Source of the DNA: Collinsella sp.
GTDB lineage: Bacteria; Actinomycetota; Coriobacteriia; Coriobacteriales; Coriobacteriaceae
Reading direction: 5' to 3'
NCBI GenBank assembly: GCA_018373675.1
Contig: JAHAGQ010000002.1
Coordinates: 62,001-126,000, forward strand
DNA: 64,000 nt
Positions 42,959-52,130 of the stretch are shown here, one piece after another. The notes beneath the pieces were generated by a model, which searched no databases, had not been told where the DNA came from, and saw only the letters and a list, made by a program, of their open reading frames with translations. The position numbers were made by a program, and so were the translations under genes. The first letter of the stretch is position 1, and the number at the start of each line of letters is the position of its first letter.

Positions 42959-43876
42959 TTAATTGGACTCGCCCACCAGGGCGCGGCAGAAATCTTTGGC
43001 ATTGAACTCCTGCAGGTCATCGACCTGCTCGCCCACGCCGATGCGCAGGATCGGGAGCTTGAGCTTCTCGGCCACGGCCATGGCGATGCCGCCCTTAGCC
43101 GTGCCGTCGAGCTTAGTCATGATAATACCGTCCAGGCCCAGCGCCTCGTTAAACTCGAGCGCCTGGTTCAGACCGTTTTGGCCCGTCGCGGCGTCGATCA
43201 CAAGCACGACCGAAACCGGCATGGGACCGGCGGCCATATTGGCGGCGCGCTTACGGGTCACATTGACCACCTTGGCAAGCTCGCGCATGAGCTCAGGGCT
43301 CGTGTGTAGACGGCCGGCGGTATCGATAAGCACCAGGTCGCTGCCGCGCTTGTCGGCCTCGTCGAGCACGTCGTAGCAAACACTTGCCGGGTCGGAGCCG
43401 CGGTCGCGCTTGATGACGGGGACGCCAGCGCGCTGGCCCCACACATCAAGCTGCTCGATGGCGGCGGCGCGGAAGGTGTCGGCCGAACCGATCACCACGT
43501 TCTTGCCGCGGGCAGCCATGGCGCTCGCGATCTTACCGACCGTCGTGGTCTTGCCGGCACCGTTAATGCCCACAAACAGCACGCAGCTCGGCGTATCGGA
43601 GAACGGATCTCGCTCGATGGGCACAAAGTGCTGCTCAAGCTGCTCGGCCAGGGCGCGGCGAAGCTGCGGAGCGGTCTTGAGGTTCTTCTTGGCCGCGGCA
43701 TCGCGCAGGTCATCGGAGACCTTGATAGCGACCTCGGCGCCCATGTCACCCATTACGAGGGTGTCCTCCAGGTCCTCCCAAAAATCCTCGTCGACCTCAC
43801 CGCCAAAGTAGAAGACCTCGTTGAGGGCCTCGCGGCTGCGCTCAAGTCTGCGCGAGAGAGCATCGAAGAATCCCAT
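42959..43876 (-). CDS. ftsY: Signal recognition particle receptor FtsY
   Basis: FtsY is the membrane-associated SRP receptor GTPase. At 305 residues it is the short form without the acidic A domain. GTPase motifs: GINGAGKTTTVGK, DTFRAAA, DTAGRLHTS and TKLDGTAKGG. Its start codon overlaps the smc stop (TAATG), reproducing the rnc-smc-ftsY-ffh block of Gram-positive bacteria. Confidence 0.97.
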   Translation of the reverse strand: MGFFDALSRRLERSREALNEVFYFGGEVDEDFWEDLEDTLVMGDMGAEVAIKVSDDLRDAAAKKNLKTAPQLRRALAEQLEQHFVPIERDPFSDTPSCVLFVGINGAGKTTTVGKIASAMAARGKNVVIGSADTFRAAAIEQLDVWGQRAGVPVIKRDRGSDPASVCYDVLDEADKRGSDLVLIDTAGRLHTSPELMRELAKVVNVTRKRAANMAAGPMPVSVVLVIDAATGQNGLNQALEFNEALGLDGIIMTKLDGTAKGGIAMAVAEKLKLPILRIGVGEQVDDLQEFNAKDFCRALVGESN

Positions 43877-46800
43877 TATGCATTCACGACCTTTCCGGTT
43901 TCGCGATCGAGTTTTTGCGAGACGACGCGACTGACGCCGTCGGCTTGCATCGAGACGCCATAGAGGACGTCAGCGTCCTCCATAGTACGGCGCTGATGCG
44001 AGATAACCAAGAGCTGCGTATCGGAACGCAGCACATCGAGGGCTCCGATGAGCTTGGACAGGTTAGCGTCATCAAGCGCCGCCTCGACCTCGTCCAGCAC
44101 ATAGAACGGAACCGTACGTGTGCGGTACACGGCAAAAAGCAGGGCGAGCGCCGTCAGACTCTTCTCGCCGCCCGACATGAGCATCATCTTGGTGATGCGC
44201 TTGCCGCGCGGCTGCGCCACGACCTCGATACCCGTCTCGGCAGGATGCTCGGGATCGGTCATCTCCAGATGAGCCTGGCCGCCCGGGAAGAGCATAGCGA
44301 AGATCTCGCGGAAGTTCGCGTCGACCTTCTCAAACGTCACCAGGAACGCCTTGCGCATCTTGCGATCAATGGCCACCGTGATCTTGGTGAGCGCCTTGCG
44401 CGCGCTCTCCAGATCGGCCAGCTGCTCCTCGATGTAGTCGGCGCGGCGCTTGAGCTGCTCGTACTCCTCCATGGCAACTTGGTTAACGGGACCAAGGTTG
44501 TTGATCTGGCGCACAAGCTGGTTGAGTTCGCGCTCGGCGGCATCGCGGTCCGTGGGCACCGGAAGCATGAGCGCTTCCTCGAGCACCGTCGTGCCATCGG
44601 CGGTAATGGCCTTGATGGCAGCCTCGACCTGCACCTCGAGCTTGCCACGCGCGACCTTGAACTCGTTTTGCGCGGCGGAGGCGGTATCGACTCGCTCCTT
44701 AGCGCGGGCAACCTCTGCCTTGGCATCCTCGATGGTCTTCTTGAGCGAAGCGGAGTCCGCCTCCTCCAGAGAGGCCTGGTCACGCAGGCGCGCTGCCCAA
44801 TCCGACGCGCGTTCCAACAGGGCAGAATAGCGTTCGTGCATGGGGTCGACGCGCAGGCGCAGCAGCTCGAGCGAGCGCGAAGCCTGGCGTGTTCCGCGGA
44901 TACGACGGTCGATGCCCTCAAGACGATGCTCAAGGTCGGGCACGCGGCCCTTCAGCGAACGCAGGCGCTCGCTCGTCTGGGCCAGGCGCACCTTGGCATC
45001 GGCGAGCTTACCGGCGGCCTCGGAATCGTCACGGCGAACGCGATCGAGCTCATCGTTGGCCTCGGCAATCTGGAGACCCAGGTCGCTTGCCTGTGCACGC
45101 GCCTCGTCACGCGAACGGGTGAGCTCGTCAACGCGCGGGCGCGCGGCACGAACGGCCTCGGCAGCCTGCTCGCGGCGCTTGGAGATGCGCACGCGCTCGA
45201 CCTCGGCATTGTTGGCGCTTTGCTCCAAGCGGCCGATCTCGGAGAGCAGCGAGCGGCGCTCGCCCTCAAGACGGGCGATCTCACCGGCGGCATCGCCCTC
45301 GGCGGCACGGGCCTCCTCGACGGCAACGTTGGCCTCGACGACTTGGTCCGAAGCATGCTCAAAGATGGCAGCCAGATCGGGTTCCAGGCCCTCGAGCTCA
45401 CGGATGCGGCGCTTGCGCTCCAAGGCACCCAAAGCCTCGCCGGCATCAAGCCCCACGCGCACCAGGCCGCCGCAGGCGACGCGGGCGCCATCGGGGGTCA
45501 CGTAAGTCACGCCTTCAACGACCGGCGCCGACAGCGCGGCAGCAAGATCGTCAACGACGTAATAGCCGCCGAGCAGCGCCTCGACGACGGGACCGTAGCC
45601 TGCGCGCACGGACAGACGATCAACCAGACGGGTACCGGAGGCGCCCTCAGCGGCGGTAGAGCCGCTCACGCCGCGCGCCACCAGCAGTGCCTCGCCCGAG
45701 GCCTTCTTTTGGTCCAGAGCCGCACGACCGGCACGCTCAAGCGTGGCGGCGTCATCAAACAGCAGCGCATCGATATCGCCGGCGAGCAATTGCTCAACCA
45801 GGCCCTCAAGCTCGCGCGGGGCCTCCAGCACGTCGCCCAGACGACCCAAGACATCGTCGCCCAGCGCACCCACCAGACGGCTCACGAGCGGCGAGCTGTC
45901 GGCCATGCGGGCATCGAGTTTCTTTTGGCTGGCAAGCTCCGAGCGCACCTCGGATAACTTGTTGCGTGCCTCGCTCTCACGGGCACGCAGGTCCTTCAGG
46001 GCCGCGCGTGCCGTCTCGGTGGCCTCACGCGCATCGACCTGAGCCTGGCGCGCTTCCTCAAGAGCGCCCTCAAGCTCCTCGGCGCGGTCGCGACGGCTCT
46101 CGAGCGAAGCCATGACCTCCTCGAGCTGCTCGTCGATCTGCTCCAGGCGCGAGGCATACATGTTGTCCTCGACCTCGGCATTGCTCAGCGAGTCCTTCAC
46201 CTTGGCGAGCTCGAGCGCGGCGTTGTCGGCCACGCGCTGCACATCGCGTTGCTCACGCGTAAGCTGCGAAATCTGATTGTCGAGCGCCACGCGCCGCTCG
46301 TGGAGCTCTGCGGCGGCAGGACCAGCGGCGTCAACGTCCTCCTGGGCCTGCATGTGCGCGCCGGTCACTTCCTCAAGCTGCGCACGCGCGTCCTCGAGCT
46401 CCTCGACCACGCGACGACGCTGATGCTCGGAGCTCGAAATCTGCCCGCGCATGTCAGACAGGCGCGACACCATGTTGTGACCCTTTTCCTCGAGCAGGCG
46501 CATGTCGGAGTTAATACGGCCGACCACATCTTGCATATGACGGCGCTGCTCGCCCAGGTCGCCCACAAACAGGCCCTTTTCCTCGAGCATGACCTGAAGC
46601 TTCTCGAGCTCGCGCTCCTTTTCGCCCAAGCGGTACTGCGCAAGCTCCAGCTCGGCGGCGCCTTCCTTGGAACGGCTCTCCAGGTCGTTCCACTGCGACT
46701 GCAGCGAACGCAGCTCGTCGACGGCTAGCATCTGCGTAAGCTCGTTCGCGCGCGAGGACAGCTCTTTGTACTTGCGCGCGCGATCGACCTGACGCTCCAG

Positions 46801-47412
46801 CGGTCGCAGCTGACGGGCGATTTCCTTATTGATGTCGCGGGCACGCATCAGGTGCTCGTCCATCGACTTAATCTTTTTGAGCGCTCGCTCCTTGCGGCGC
46901 TTGTGCTTGGAAATGCCGGCGGCCTCCTCGATGAGGGCGCGACGCTCCTCGGGGCGGCTCTGCAAAATGGCATCGAGCTTGCCCTGGCTGATGATGGAAT
47001 GTGTATCCTTACCCAGACCCGAGTCGTGCAGGATGTCCTGAATGTCCATCAGGCGGCACGGGCTCGAGTTGATGAGGTACTCGCTCTCGCCCGAGCGATA
47101 CATGCGGCGGGTGATGGCGACCTCGTCAAAGTCGACCGGCAGCATATGGTCCGAGTTGTCGAGCACCAGTGTGACCTCGGCGACACCCACCGGCTTGCGC
47201 GCCGACGAGCCCGAGAAGATGACGTCCTCCATGGCCTGGCCGCGCAGCTGCTTGGCGCTCTGCTCGCCCAGGACCCACAGAATCGAGTCGGAAATGTTCG
47301 ATTTTCCCGAGCCATTGGGACCGACGATGACGGTCAGGCCCGGCTCAAACGTCATATGGGCACGGTCGGCAAACGACTTGAACCCTTTGAGCGTGAGGGA
47401 CTTGAGATACAC
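43876..47412 (-). CDS. smc: Chromosome segregation protein SMC
   Basis: SMC is the core ATPase of the condensin-like complex. At 1178 residues it is full length: N-terminal head with Walker A GPNGSGKS (31-38), first coiled coil (~165-500), hinge (~510-660, VSRLVGALGDDVLGRLGDVLEAP to GVTYVTPDGARVACGG), second coiled coil, and C-terminal head with signature MLMSGGEKSLTALALLF and Walker B FYVLDEVEAALDD. Partners ScpA and ScpB are not in the window. It lies between rnc and ftsY. Confidence 0.97.
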   Translation of the reverse strand: MYLKSLTLKGFKSFADRAHMTFEPGLTVIVGPNGSGKSNISDSILWVLGEQSAKQLRGQAMEDVIFSGSSARKPVGVAEVTLVLDNSDHMLPVDFDEVAITRRMYRSGESEYLINSSPCRLMDIQDILHDSGLGKDTHSIISQGKLDAILQSRPEERRALIEEAAGISKHKRRKERALKKIKSMDEHLMRARDINKEIARQLRPLERQVDRARKYKELSSRANELTQMLAVDELRSLQSQWNDLESRSKEGAAELELAQYRLGEKERELEKLQVMLEEKGLFVGDLGEQRRHMQDVVGRINSDMRLLEEKGHNMVSRLSDMRGQISSSEHQRRRVVEELEDARAQLEEVTGAHMQAQEDVDAAGPAAAELHERRVALDNQISQLTREQRDVQRVADNAALELAKVKDSLSNAEVEDNMYASRLEQIDEQLEEVMASLESRRDRAEELEGALEEARQAQVDAREATETARAALKDLRARESEARNKLSEVRSELASQKKLDARMADSSPLVSRLVGALGDDVLGRLGDVLEAPRELEGLVEQLLAGDIDALLFDDAATLERAGRAALDQKKASGEALLVARGVSGSTAAEGASGTRLVDRLSVRAGYGPVVEALLGGYYVVDDLAAALSAPVVEGVTYVTPDGARVACGGLVRVGLDAGEALGALERKRRIRELEGLEPDLAAIFEHASDQVVEANVAVEEARAAEGDAAGEIARLEGERRSLLSEIGRLEQSANNAEVERVRISKRREQAAEAVRAARPRVDELTRSRDEARAQASDLGLQIAEANDELDRVRRDDSEAAGKLADAKVRLAQTSERLRSLKGRVPDLEHRLEGIDRRIRGTRQASRSLELLRLRVDPMHERYSALLERASDWAARLRDQASLEEADSASLKKTIEDAKAEVARAKERVDTASAAQNEFKVARGKLEVQVEAAIKAITADGTTVLEEALMLPVPTDRDAAERELNQLVRQINNLGPVNQVAMEEYEQLKRRADYIEEQLADLESARKALTKITVAIDRKMRKAFLVTFEKVDANFREIFAMLFPGGQAHLEMTDPEHPAETGIEVVAQPRGKRITKMMLMSGGEKSLTALALLFAVYRTRTVPFYVLDEVEAALDDANLSKLIGALDVLRSDTQLLVISHQRRTMEDADVLYGVSMQADGVSRVVSQKLDRETGKVVNA

Positions 47413-47422
47413 GGTTCCTCGC

Positions 47423-48148
47423 TTAAACGAGCTTCTTGTTCAGAATCACGCCGTTGGTGGTGTAGCCCATGCGATCGAGCGCCTCGAGCGCGGCAGCTCC
47501 CTCGGCTTCCTTCTTAGAGGAGCCGGAGCCGCGACCCTGACGAATACCATCGATCAACACCACGGCGGTAAAGGTGGGCGCATGCGCCGGGCCCTCGGAG
47601 CCAACGAGCTTATACGCTGGGGGCTCGTGACCGTCGGCCTGCACGCACTCCTGCAAAAACGACTTGGGGTTCGCAGGATGCTCGGCACGCTCGGAAGCCA
47701 AATGCGGCTTAAGCGTACGGTGAATGAACTCCGCCGCCGCATCCCAGCCGGCATCCAGGTACAGCGCACCCACGAGCGACTCATAGACGTTCTCGAGGGC
47801 CGAATGCAGGCCGCGCGCACCAGTACCGGTCTCAGAGGCACCAAAGATGATAATGTCGTCGATGCCCAGCTCGTGAGAAACCTCGGACAGCGTAGCGCCC
47901 GAGACAAGCGACACCTTCAGGCGCGTGAGCTTGCCCTCGTCAAACTCCGGATAGGACTCAAACAGGGAGCGTGCGACCACAGCGCCCAAAATGGAATCGC
48001 CCAAGAACTCAAGGCGCTCATAGCTGGCAGAAACCGGCTGTCCCTCGACTGCCGAGGGATGCGTAAGGGCCGCGCGCAGCAGCACCTTATTGTTGAACTC
48101 GTGGCCCAGGATTTCCTGGGCGCGCGTAAGTCGGTCGGATAAAGCCAA
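47423..48148 (-). CDS. rnc: Ribonuclease III
   Basis: RNase III cleaves double-stranded RNA in rRNA processing and regulation. The 241 residues comprise an N-terminal nuclease domain with signature ERLEFLGDSIL and a C-terminal dsRNA-binding domain (KSFLQECVQADGHEPPAYK, then GSSKKEAEGAAALEAL). The second acidic cluster reads LENVYESLVGALYLD: the catalytic Glu is kept, but the Asp three residues before it (Asp114 in E. coli) is Asn. It sits between acpP and smc, gaps 3 and 10 bp. Confidence 0.95.
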   Translation of the reverse strand: MALSDRLTRAQEILGHEFNNKVLLRAALTHPSAVEGQPVSASYERLEFLGDSILGAVVARSLFESYPEFDEGKLTRLKVSLVSGATLSEVSHELGIDDIIIFGASETGTGARGLHSALENVYESLVGALYLDAGWDAAAEFIHRTLKPHLASERAEHPANPKSFLQECVQADGHEPPAYKLVGSEGPAHAPTFTAVVLIDGIRQGRGSGSSKKEAEGAAALEALDRMGYTTNGVILNKKLV

Positions 48149-48151
48149 GAC

Positions 48152-48394
48152 TTAGGCCTCCTTGGCAGCTTCGATAGCGTCGACGGCGTCGGCGACAGAG
48201 TTGAGCGAGAGCAGGGTCTCGTCATCGATCTCGAGGTTGAACTCGTCCTCGATAGCCGTAACCAGCTGCAGGCGCTCGAGCGAGTTGGCATCGAGGTCGT
48301 CAAAGGTGGTCTCCTCGCTAATTTCGGCAACATCGACGCCCAGAACGTCAGCAGCGACCTCGGCGATCTTGTCGAAGATTTCGGAGCGGTCCAT
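48152..48394 (-). CDS. acpP: Acyl carrier protein
   Basis: ACP carries growing fatty acyl chains on a phosphopantetheine arm. The 80-residue acidic protein has its attachment Ser38 in DLDANSLERLQLV. The usual DSL is NSL here. ATG 48394 follows GAGGAAG; the longer frame to 48631 is spurious. It lies between plsX and rnc, as in Bacillus, but the fabD and fabG genes normally between plsX and acpP are missing. Confidence 0.94.
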   Translation of the reverse strand: MDRSEIFDKIAEVAADVLGVDVAEISEETTFDDLDANSLERLQLVTAIEDEFNLEIDDETLLSLNSVADAVDAIEAAKEA

Positions 48395-48518
48395 AGCGCT
48401 TCCTCTCATAGTGCATGAATACCAAAAGAATGGTACCGCCCGGGCGGTACCAAGACACGGTTCTGATTCTACCCCACGGCGTGCACCGCGAAGCACATAA
48501 CAGCGCTCTAACTCGCTC

Positions 48519-49538
48519 TTATAAAACGATACCATCCATAGAGTTGGCGACATTCTCGACCAGCCCGGCGCGCACGGCTTCGGCCGCCGCGAGCGTACCG
48601 TTTTTGACAGCCTCGACTGAGGTGGCACCATGGCCGATCAGGACCACGCCGCGCAGGCCCAGAAGAATCGCGCCGCCCTTGGCGTCGCCAGAGAGCTTGG
48701 CCTTAATCTCGCGCATCTGCTTTTTAATGAGCAGCGCGGCGATCTTGGTGCCGAGCGAGGCCATAAAGGCGCCCTTGAGCTCCTGCAGCAAAAACTTGGC
48801 AGCGCCCTCAGTGGCCTTGAGCGCAATATTGCCCGACATGCCATCGGCAACGATGACATCGAAGTTACCTGAGGTGAGGTCGGTGCCCTCGCAGTTACCA
48901 ACAAAGCCGGGAACGGCGGCCTTCATAGCAGGGAAACAGGCCTTGGTAAAGTTGGAGCCCTTCTCGTCCTCGGTGCCGTTGGCGAGCAGGCCCACGCGAG
49001 GATGCTCGATGCCCAGGACGACGCGGGCATAGGCGCTGCCCATCTGGGCAAAACGCACCATATCGTCAACCTCGACATCGGGGTTGGCACCCATGTCGCA
49101 CAGCACCGTCAGACCGCCGGCGCGATTGGGCAGTGCATTGGTCAGACAGGGGCGCACCGGCTGCTTCTTGTCTTCGGCCTGATACCTAAACGGCGTCACG
49201 TAGGCGGTGGCAGCGGCGGTCATGGCACCGGTCGAGCCGGCGGAGAAGAACGCATCCGCGTTGCCCTTCTTAATGGCGCGGCAAGAAAGCACGATCGACG
49301 ACTTACGCTTGGTCATCACGGCGCGAATGGGATCGTCATCCATGGCGATAACGTCAGGTGCCTCAAGGGCCTCAACACGTGCATGGGAAGCTGCAAAGGG
49401 ATTGACGATTTCGGCGGGGCCAGCTGCCAAGACCTCGATATCGGGATCGGCGGCAAGCGCAGCCTCGATACCATCGAGAACAACCTGAGGTTTCTCGTCT
49501 CCGCCCACAACGTCTACACAAACGCGAACGTTACTCAT
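48519..49538 (-). CDS. plsX: Phosphate acyltransferase PlsX
   Basis: PlsX converts acyl-ACP to acyl-phosphate, the first committed step of phospholipid synthesis in many bacteria. The 339-residue protein has the family start VRVCVDVVGGDEKP, the glycine-rich SAGSTGAMTAAA, GGLTVLCDMGANPDV and GLRGVVLIGHGAT. The canonical DxMGGD is DVVGGD. ATG 49538 is placed because AAGGAG is seven bases upstream; 49544 would be too close. It follows rpmF and a terminator, so it may have its own promoter. Confidence 0.94.
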   Translation of the reverse strand: MSNVRVCVDVVGGDEKPQVVLDGIEAALAADPDIEVLAAGPAEIVNPFAASHARVEALEAPDVIAMDDDPIRAVMTKRKSSIVLSCRAIKKGNADAFFSAGSTGAMTAAATAYVTPFRYQAEDKKQPVRPCLTNALPNRAGGLTVLCDMGANPDVEVDDMVRFAQMGSAYARVVLGIEHPRVGLLANGTEDEKGSNFTKACFPAMKAAVPGFVGNCEGTDLTSGNFDVIVADGMSGNIALKATEGAAKFLLQELKGAFMASLGTKIAALLIKKQMREIKAKLSGDAKGGAILLGLRGVVLIGHGATSVEAVKNGTLAAAEAVRAGLVENVANSMDGIVL

Positions 49539-49558
49539 ATACATGCTCCTTATACAAA

Positions 49559-49585
49559 AATGGCCGACTCACTGAGCCGGCCATT
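49559..49585 (-). terminator. Rho-independent terminator after rpmF
   Basis: Arms AATGGCCG (49559-49566) and CGGCCATT (49578-49585), followed on the minus strand by TTTTTG. It overlaps the leader of plsX. Confidence 0.75.
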
Positions 49586-49625
49586 GTGGTTCCATTTGGA
49601 ACGGCATCGCATCCAGAGTATACCG

Positions 49626-49805
49626 TTACTCGGTAACGATAACCTCGCGGTCCTTGTAGAAACCGCAGCTGGGGCACACGTGGTGCGGAAGCTTGACAGC
49701 GCCGCAACGGGGGCACGTGGACTGAGCCGCAGCCGAGATCTTCATGTTGGCGGAACGACGGGTGTGAGTGCGGATACGACCCTGCTTTTGTTTAGGTACG
49801 GGCAT
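49626..49805 (-). CDS. rpmF: 50S ribosomal protein L32
   Basis: The 59-residue basic protein begins MPVPKQKQGRIRTHTRRSAN, the L32 signature. It carries a zinc-ribbon with CPRC and CPSC pairs (residues 31-34 and 44-47). It is shorter than the length cut-off of the ORF listing but is unmistakable. A ribosome site (GGAAGG) precedes ATG 49805. It follows the DUF177 gene, the classic yceD-rpmF pair. Confidence 0.95.
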   Translation of the reverse strand: MPVPKQKQGRIRTHTRRSANMKISAAAQSTCPRCGAVKLPHHVCPSCGFYKDREVIVTE

Positions 49806-49869
49806 AGTGACCTTCCTTATGAACTATCCAGTGTGGCGATTACGCGCAAGTAGCGATACTACCACAGTT

Positions 49870-50424
49870 TTACTCATCGAGCTTGAGATTCTTCAATGCT
49901 GCAAATGGATTTTCCGTGGCAGCGGCCCATTCTGCCTCTGCCTGGGCGGCGCAATCGCATTGCTCGACGTTGAGATTGCAACCGCAGGTGGGGCACAGAC
50001 CACGGCAATCGGGCTTGCAGAGCACCACAAACGGCGTGTCCATAACGACCGCGTCATTGATGGGCTCACCCAGATCGACGATGCGGTCCTCACCCAGGAG
50101 CTCGTAGCCGTCCTCGTAGGCCTCGGGATCCTCGGGCTCCTCAAAGAGGTAGAACTCCTCGATCTCTCCGGCGATATCAAACGAGGCGGGCTCCAGGCAA
50201 CGGTCGCACTCACCGGTGGCGTGCGCGCGGACCATGCCCGTGAGCAAGACACCGGTACCGGCATTGGTAAAGACAACGTCGTAGTCGATGCCGTCCTGAA
50301 GCTGGTACTCCTTCTCGCCTACCGTGTAGGTGGCGACATCGACCTTACCGGTCAGCGGATACGAATCTCCAGGAAACTCGAGCTGCTCGGAAAGATCGAC
50401 GGTAACGCTCGGGAACTCAGCCAT
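49870..50424 (-). CDS. DUF177 (YceD) family protein with C-terminal cysteine cluster
   Basis: This 184-residue YceD/DUF177 protein belongs to a family linked to 23S rRNA accumulation. The family core includes TGECDRCLEPASFDI. The C-terminal part carries CKPDCRGLCPTCGCNLN, a likely zinc-binding knuckle, then QCDC. Its ATG (50424) overlaps the preceding stop as TAATG. Position directly upstream of rpmF is conserved across bacteria. Confidence 0.88.
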   Translation of the reverse strand: MAEFPSVTVDLSEQLEFPGDSYPLTGKVDVATYTVGEKEYQLQDGIDYDVVFTNAGTGVLLTGMVRAHATGECDRCLEPASFDIAGEIEEFYLFEEPEDPEAYEDGYELLGEDRIVDLGEPINDAVVMDTPFVVLCKPDCRGLCPTCGCNLNVEQCDCAAQAEAEWAAATENPFAALKNLKLDE

Positions 50425-50921
50425 TACCACTGACCATTCTGTTGGGCGGCACCCTCGTTGAGCTGCTGACGGCAACGGGTAACGGTGCCGGTCAGACTCT
50501 TGAGGTTCTCCTCCAGGTGCGTAAAGACCTGCTCTGCGTAGTCCTCGGCAGCATAACGCGTCTCGCGCTCGTACTGCTGGGCACGATCGCGGATGTCGTC
50601 GGCCTGCTGCTGCGCAAGACGGACGATCTCCTGCTCACCGGCAATGGTGAGGGCCTGCTGCTGAGCGTCGGCGATGATGGAATCGGCCTGAGCGGCGGCG
50701 GAAGCCATAAGCTCCTCGCGCTCCTTAAGGATACGGCGGGACTTCTGCCACTCCTCGGGATAGCTCATGCGGATCTCGTCGAGGATGTTGAAGAACACGT
50801 CGGCGTCGATGACCTTGAACTGAGCGTTCTTGCCGAAAGGCGGCTTGGCTTCCTCGATCAGCCCTTCGAGCTCATCGACCAAGCTGACGATCCTATCGCC
50901 AGGAAAATTCTCGCCCGGCAT
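50424..50921 (-). CDS. Coiled-coil protein of unknown function (ATPase-subunit/DivIVA-like)
   Basis: The 165-residue hydrophilic protein has a short N-terminal region (RIVSLVDELEGLIEEAK, VDADVFFNILDEIRMSYPEEW-like pattern). A long helix rich in Ala, Gln and Glu follows (about 65-140), looking like a coiled coil. Similar proteins next to coaD are often annotated as ATP synthase B-like or DivIVA-like, but no catalytic motif is visible. ATG 50921 follows AAAGGAG. The product may act in cell division or envelope organisation; this is inference. Confidence 0.7.
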   Translation of the reverse strand: MPGENFPGDRIVSLVDELEGLIEEAKPPFGKNAQFKVIDADVFFNILDEIRMSYPEEWQKSRRILKEREELMASAAAQADSIIADAQQQALTIAGEQEIVRLAQQQADDIRDRAQQYERETRYAAEDYAEQVFTHLEENLKSLTGTVTRCRQQLNEGAAQQNGQW

Positions 50922-50989
50922 CCGGTCTCCTTTCATAGGTAACATATCATCGTGCTAGTTTACCACATGCCACCAGGCAATAAAAAACG

Positions 50990-51487
50990 TCACGAAAAGC
51001 GATGTCTGAGCGCTTCAACCACGTTGGGTGGGACAAACGTCGATACATCGCTGCCGAGCGAGGCGATCTGGCGAACGACCGAGCTCGAGATATAGCCGTA
51101 CTGCGGCGCACTCATGACAAAGATGGACTCCAGCTCGTTATCCAAGCGGTAGTTGAGGTCGGCCTGCTGCAGCTCGTACTCAAAGTCAGTCATGGCGCGC
51201 AGACCCTTGACCACGGCCCCCGCCCCCTGATCACGAGCGAAGTCGACCAAGAGGCCAGTAAAGGGCAGGACCTCGACGCCATCGATATCACCGAGTGCCT
51301 CACGGGCCAGCGCCACGCGTTCATCGAGCGTAAACGTGGTGCCCACACCGTTTTTGCCCTGCGACTCGGCAACGGCCACGATCACACTGGGAAAAATGCG
51401 GCGGGCGCGGCGGATGACGTCGATATGGCCAAACGTGATGGGATCGAAGGTACCCGGAACGATGACGCGGTTAATGGTGTCACTCAT
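50990..51487 (-). CDS. coaD: Phosphopantetheine adenylyltransferase
   Basis: CoaD makes dephospho-CoA from 4'-phosphopantetheine and ATP. The 165-residue protein has the nucleotidyltransferase motif PGTFDPITFGHIDVI, the substrate loop GLRAMTDFEYE and the C-terminal ISSSVVRQIASLG. ATG 51487 overlaps the rsmD stop by 8 bp and has AGGGGG at a suitable distance; the frame extending to 51607 lies inside rsmD. The rsmD-coaD pair is widely conserved. Confidence 0.95.
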   Translation of the reverse strand: MSDTINRVIVPGTFDPITFGHIDVIRRARRIFPSVIVAVAESQGKNGVGTTFTLDERVALAREALGDIDGVEVLPFTGLLVDFARDQGAGAVVKGLRAMTDFEYELQQADLNYRLDNELESIFVMSAPQYGYISSSVVRQIASLGSDVSTFVPPNVVEALRHRFS

Positions 51488-52130
51488 GGGCATCCCCCTG
51501 AAACGTCGTGCCGTCGCTGTCATCGGCATCGGTGGCGGTATCGTCATCCTCGCCCTCGCCGACCCAACGGAGCAGGTCGACCGAGGTGATGCCATAGCGT
51601 TTCTCACGCACGGTTACAAAGCCGGCAGGATGTGCACCCGCGTCGGCGGCAGCATGCTCAAACAGAGCATAGGCACCCGGGGTGAGCAGACCCTGCTGGG
51701 CCAGGTTCTGCAGCAGCTCGTCGACCGGCTTGGCACCAAAAGCATAGGGCGGGTCGAGCAAGACCAGATCGAAGGGGCCGCCCGGCACGCGGCCGCGCGA
51801 AGCGCTCGCAAGGACATCGCCCGTGACCACGCGCCAACGCGCACGGTCACGGCAGAGCGACTCGATATTCTTGGTAATGAGCCGCGCGGCGTTGCGATCG
51901 ATCTCAAACGTCGTGAGCGAGCGGGCCCCACGAGAGAGCATCTCTAACCCTAAGGCACCGGAGCCGCCAAAGGCGTCCAACACACGAACCTCGTCCAAAT
52001 CGAAATCGAATGCCGACATGACCATAGATGCGCACGCCTCGCGCACGCGATCAGTCGTGGGGCGGGTGACATCGCGACCACGGGGCTCCTCGATCTTACG
52101 ACCGCGCCATTCGCCGCCGATGATTCTCAT
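51480..52130 (-). CDS. rsmD: 16S rRNA (guanine(966)-N(2))-methyltransferase RsmD
   Basis: RsmD methylates G966 of 16S rRNA. The 216-residue protein starts MRIIGGEWRGRKIEEP, has the SAM motif VLDAFGGSGALGLEML and the catalytic LLDPPY. A short acidic Asp/Thr-rich tail follows the enzyme core. Its start overlaps the recG stop as ATGA. Confidence 0.94.
   Translation of the reverse strand: MRIIGGEWRGRKIEEPRGRDVTRPTTDRVREACASMVMSAFDFDLDEVRVLDAFGGSGALGLEMLSRGARSLTTFEIDRNAARLITKNIESLCRDRARWRVVTGDVLASASRGRVPGGPFDLVLLDPPYAFGAKPVDELLQNLAQQGLLTPGAYALFEHAAADAGAHPAGFVTVREKRYGITSVDLLRWVGEGEDDDTATDADDSDGTTFQGDAHE

Noticed and set aside
43915..45957. A 680-codon plus-strand frame opposite smc
   Set aside because: Antisense shadow of the SMC coding sequence, with no motif or ribosome site.
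41473..48148. Candidate mobile or defence island
   Set aside because: All genes are core functions in conserved order (rnc-smc-ftsY-ffh), with no integrase, transposase or composition shift visible.
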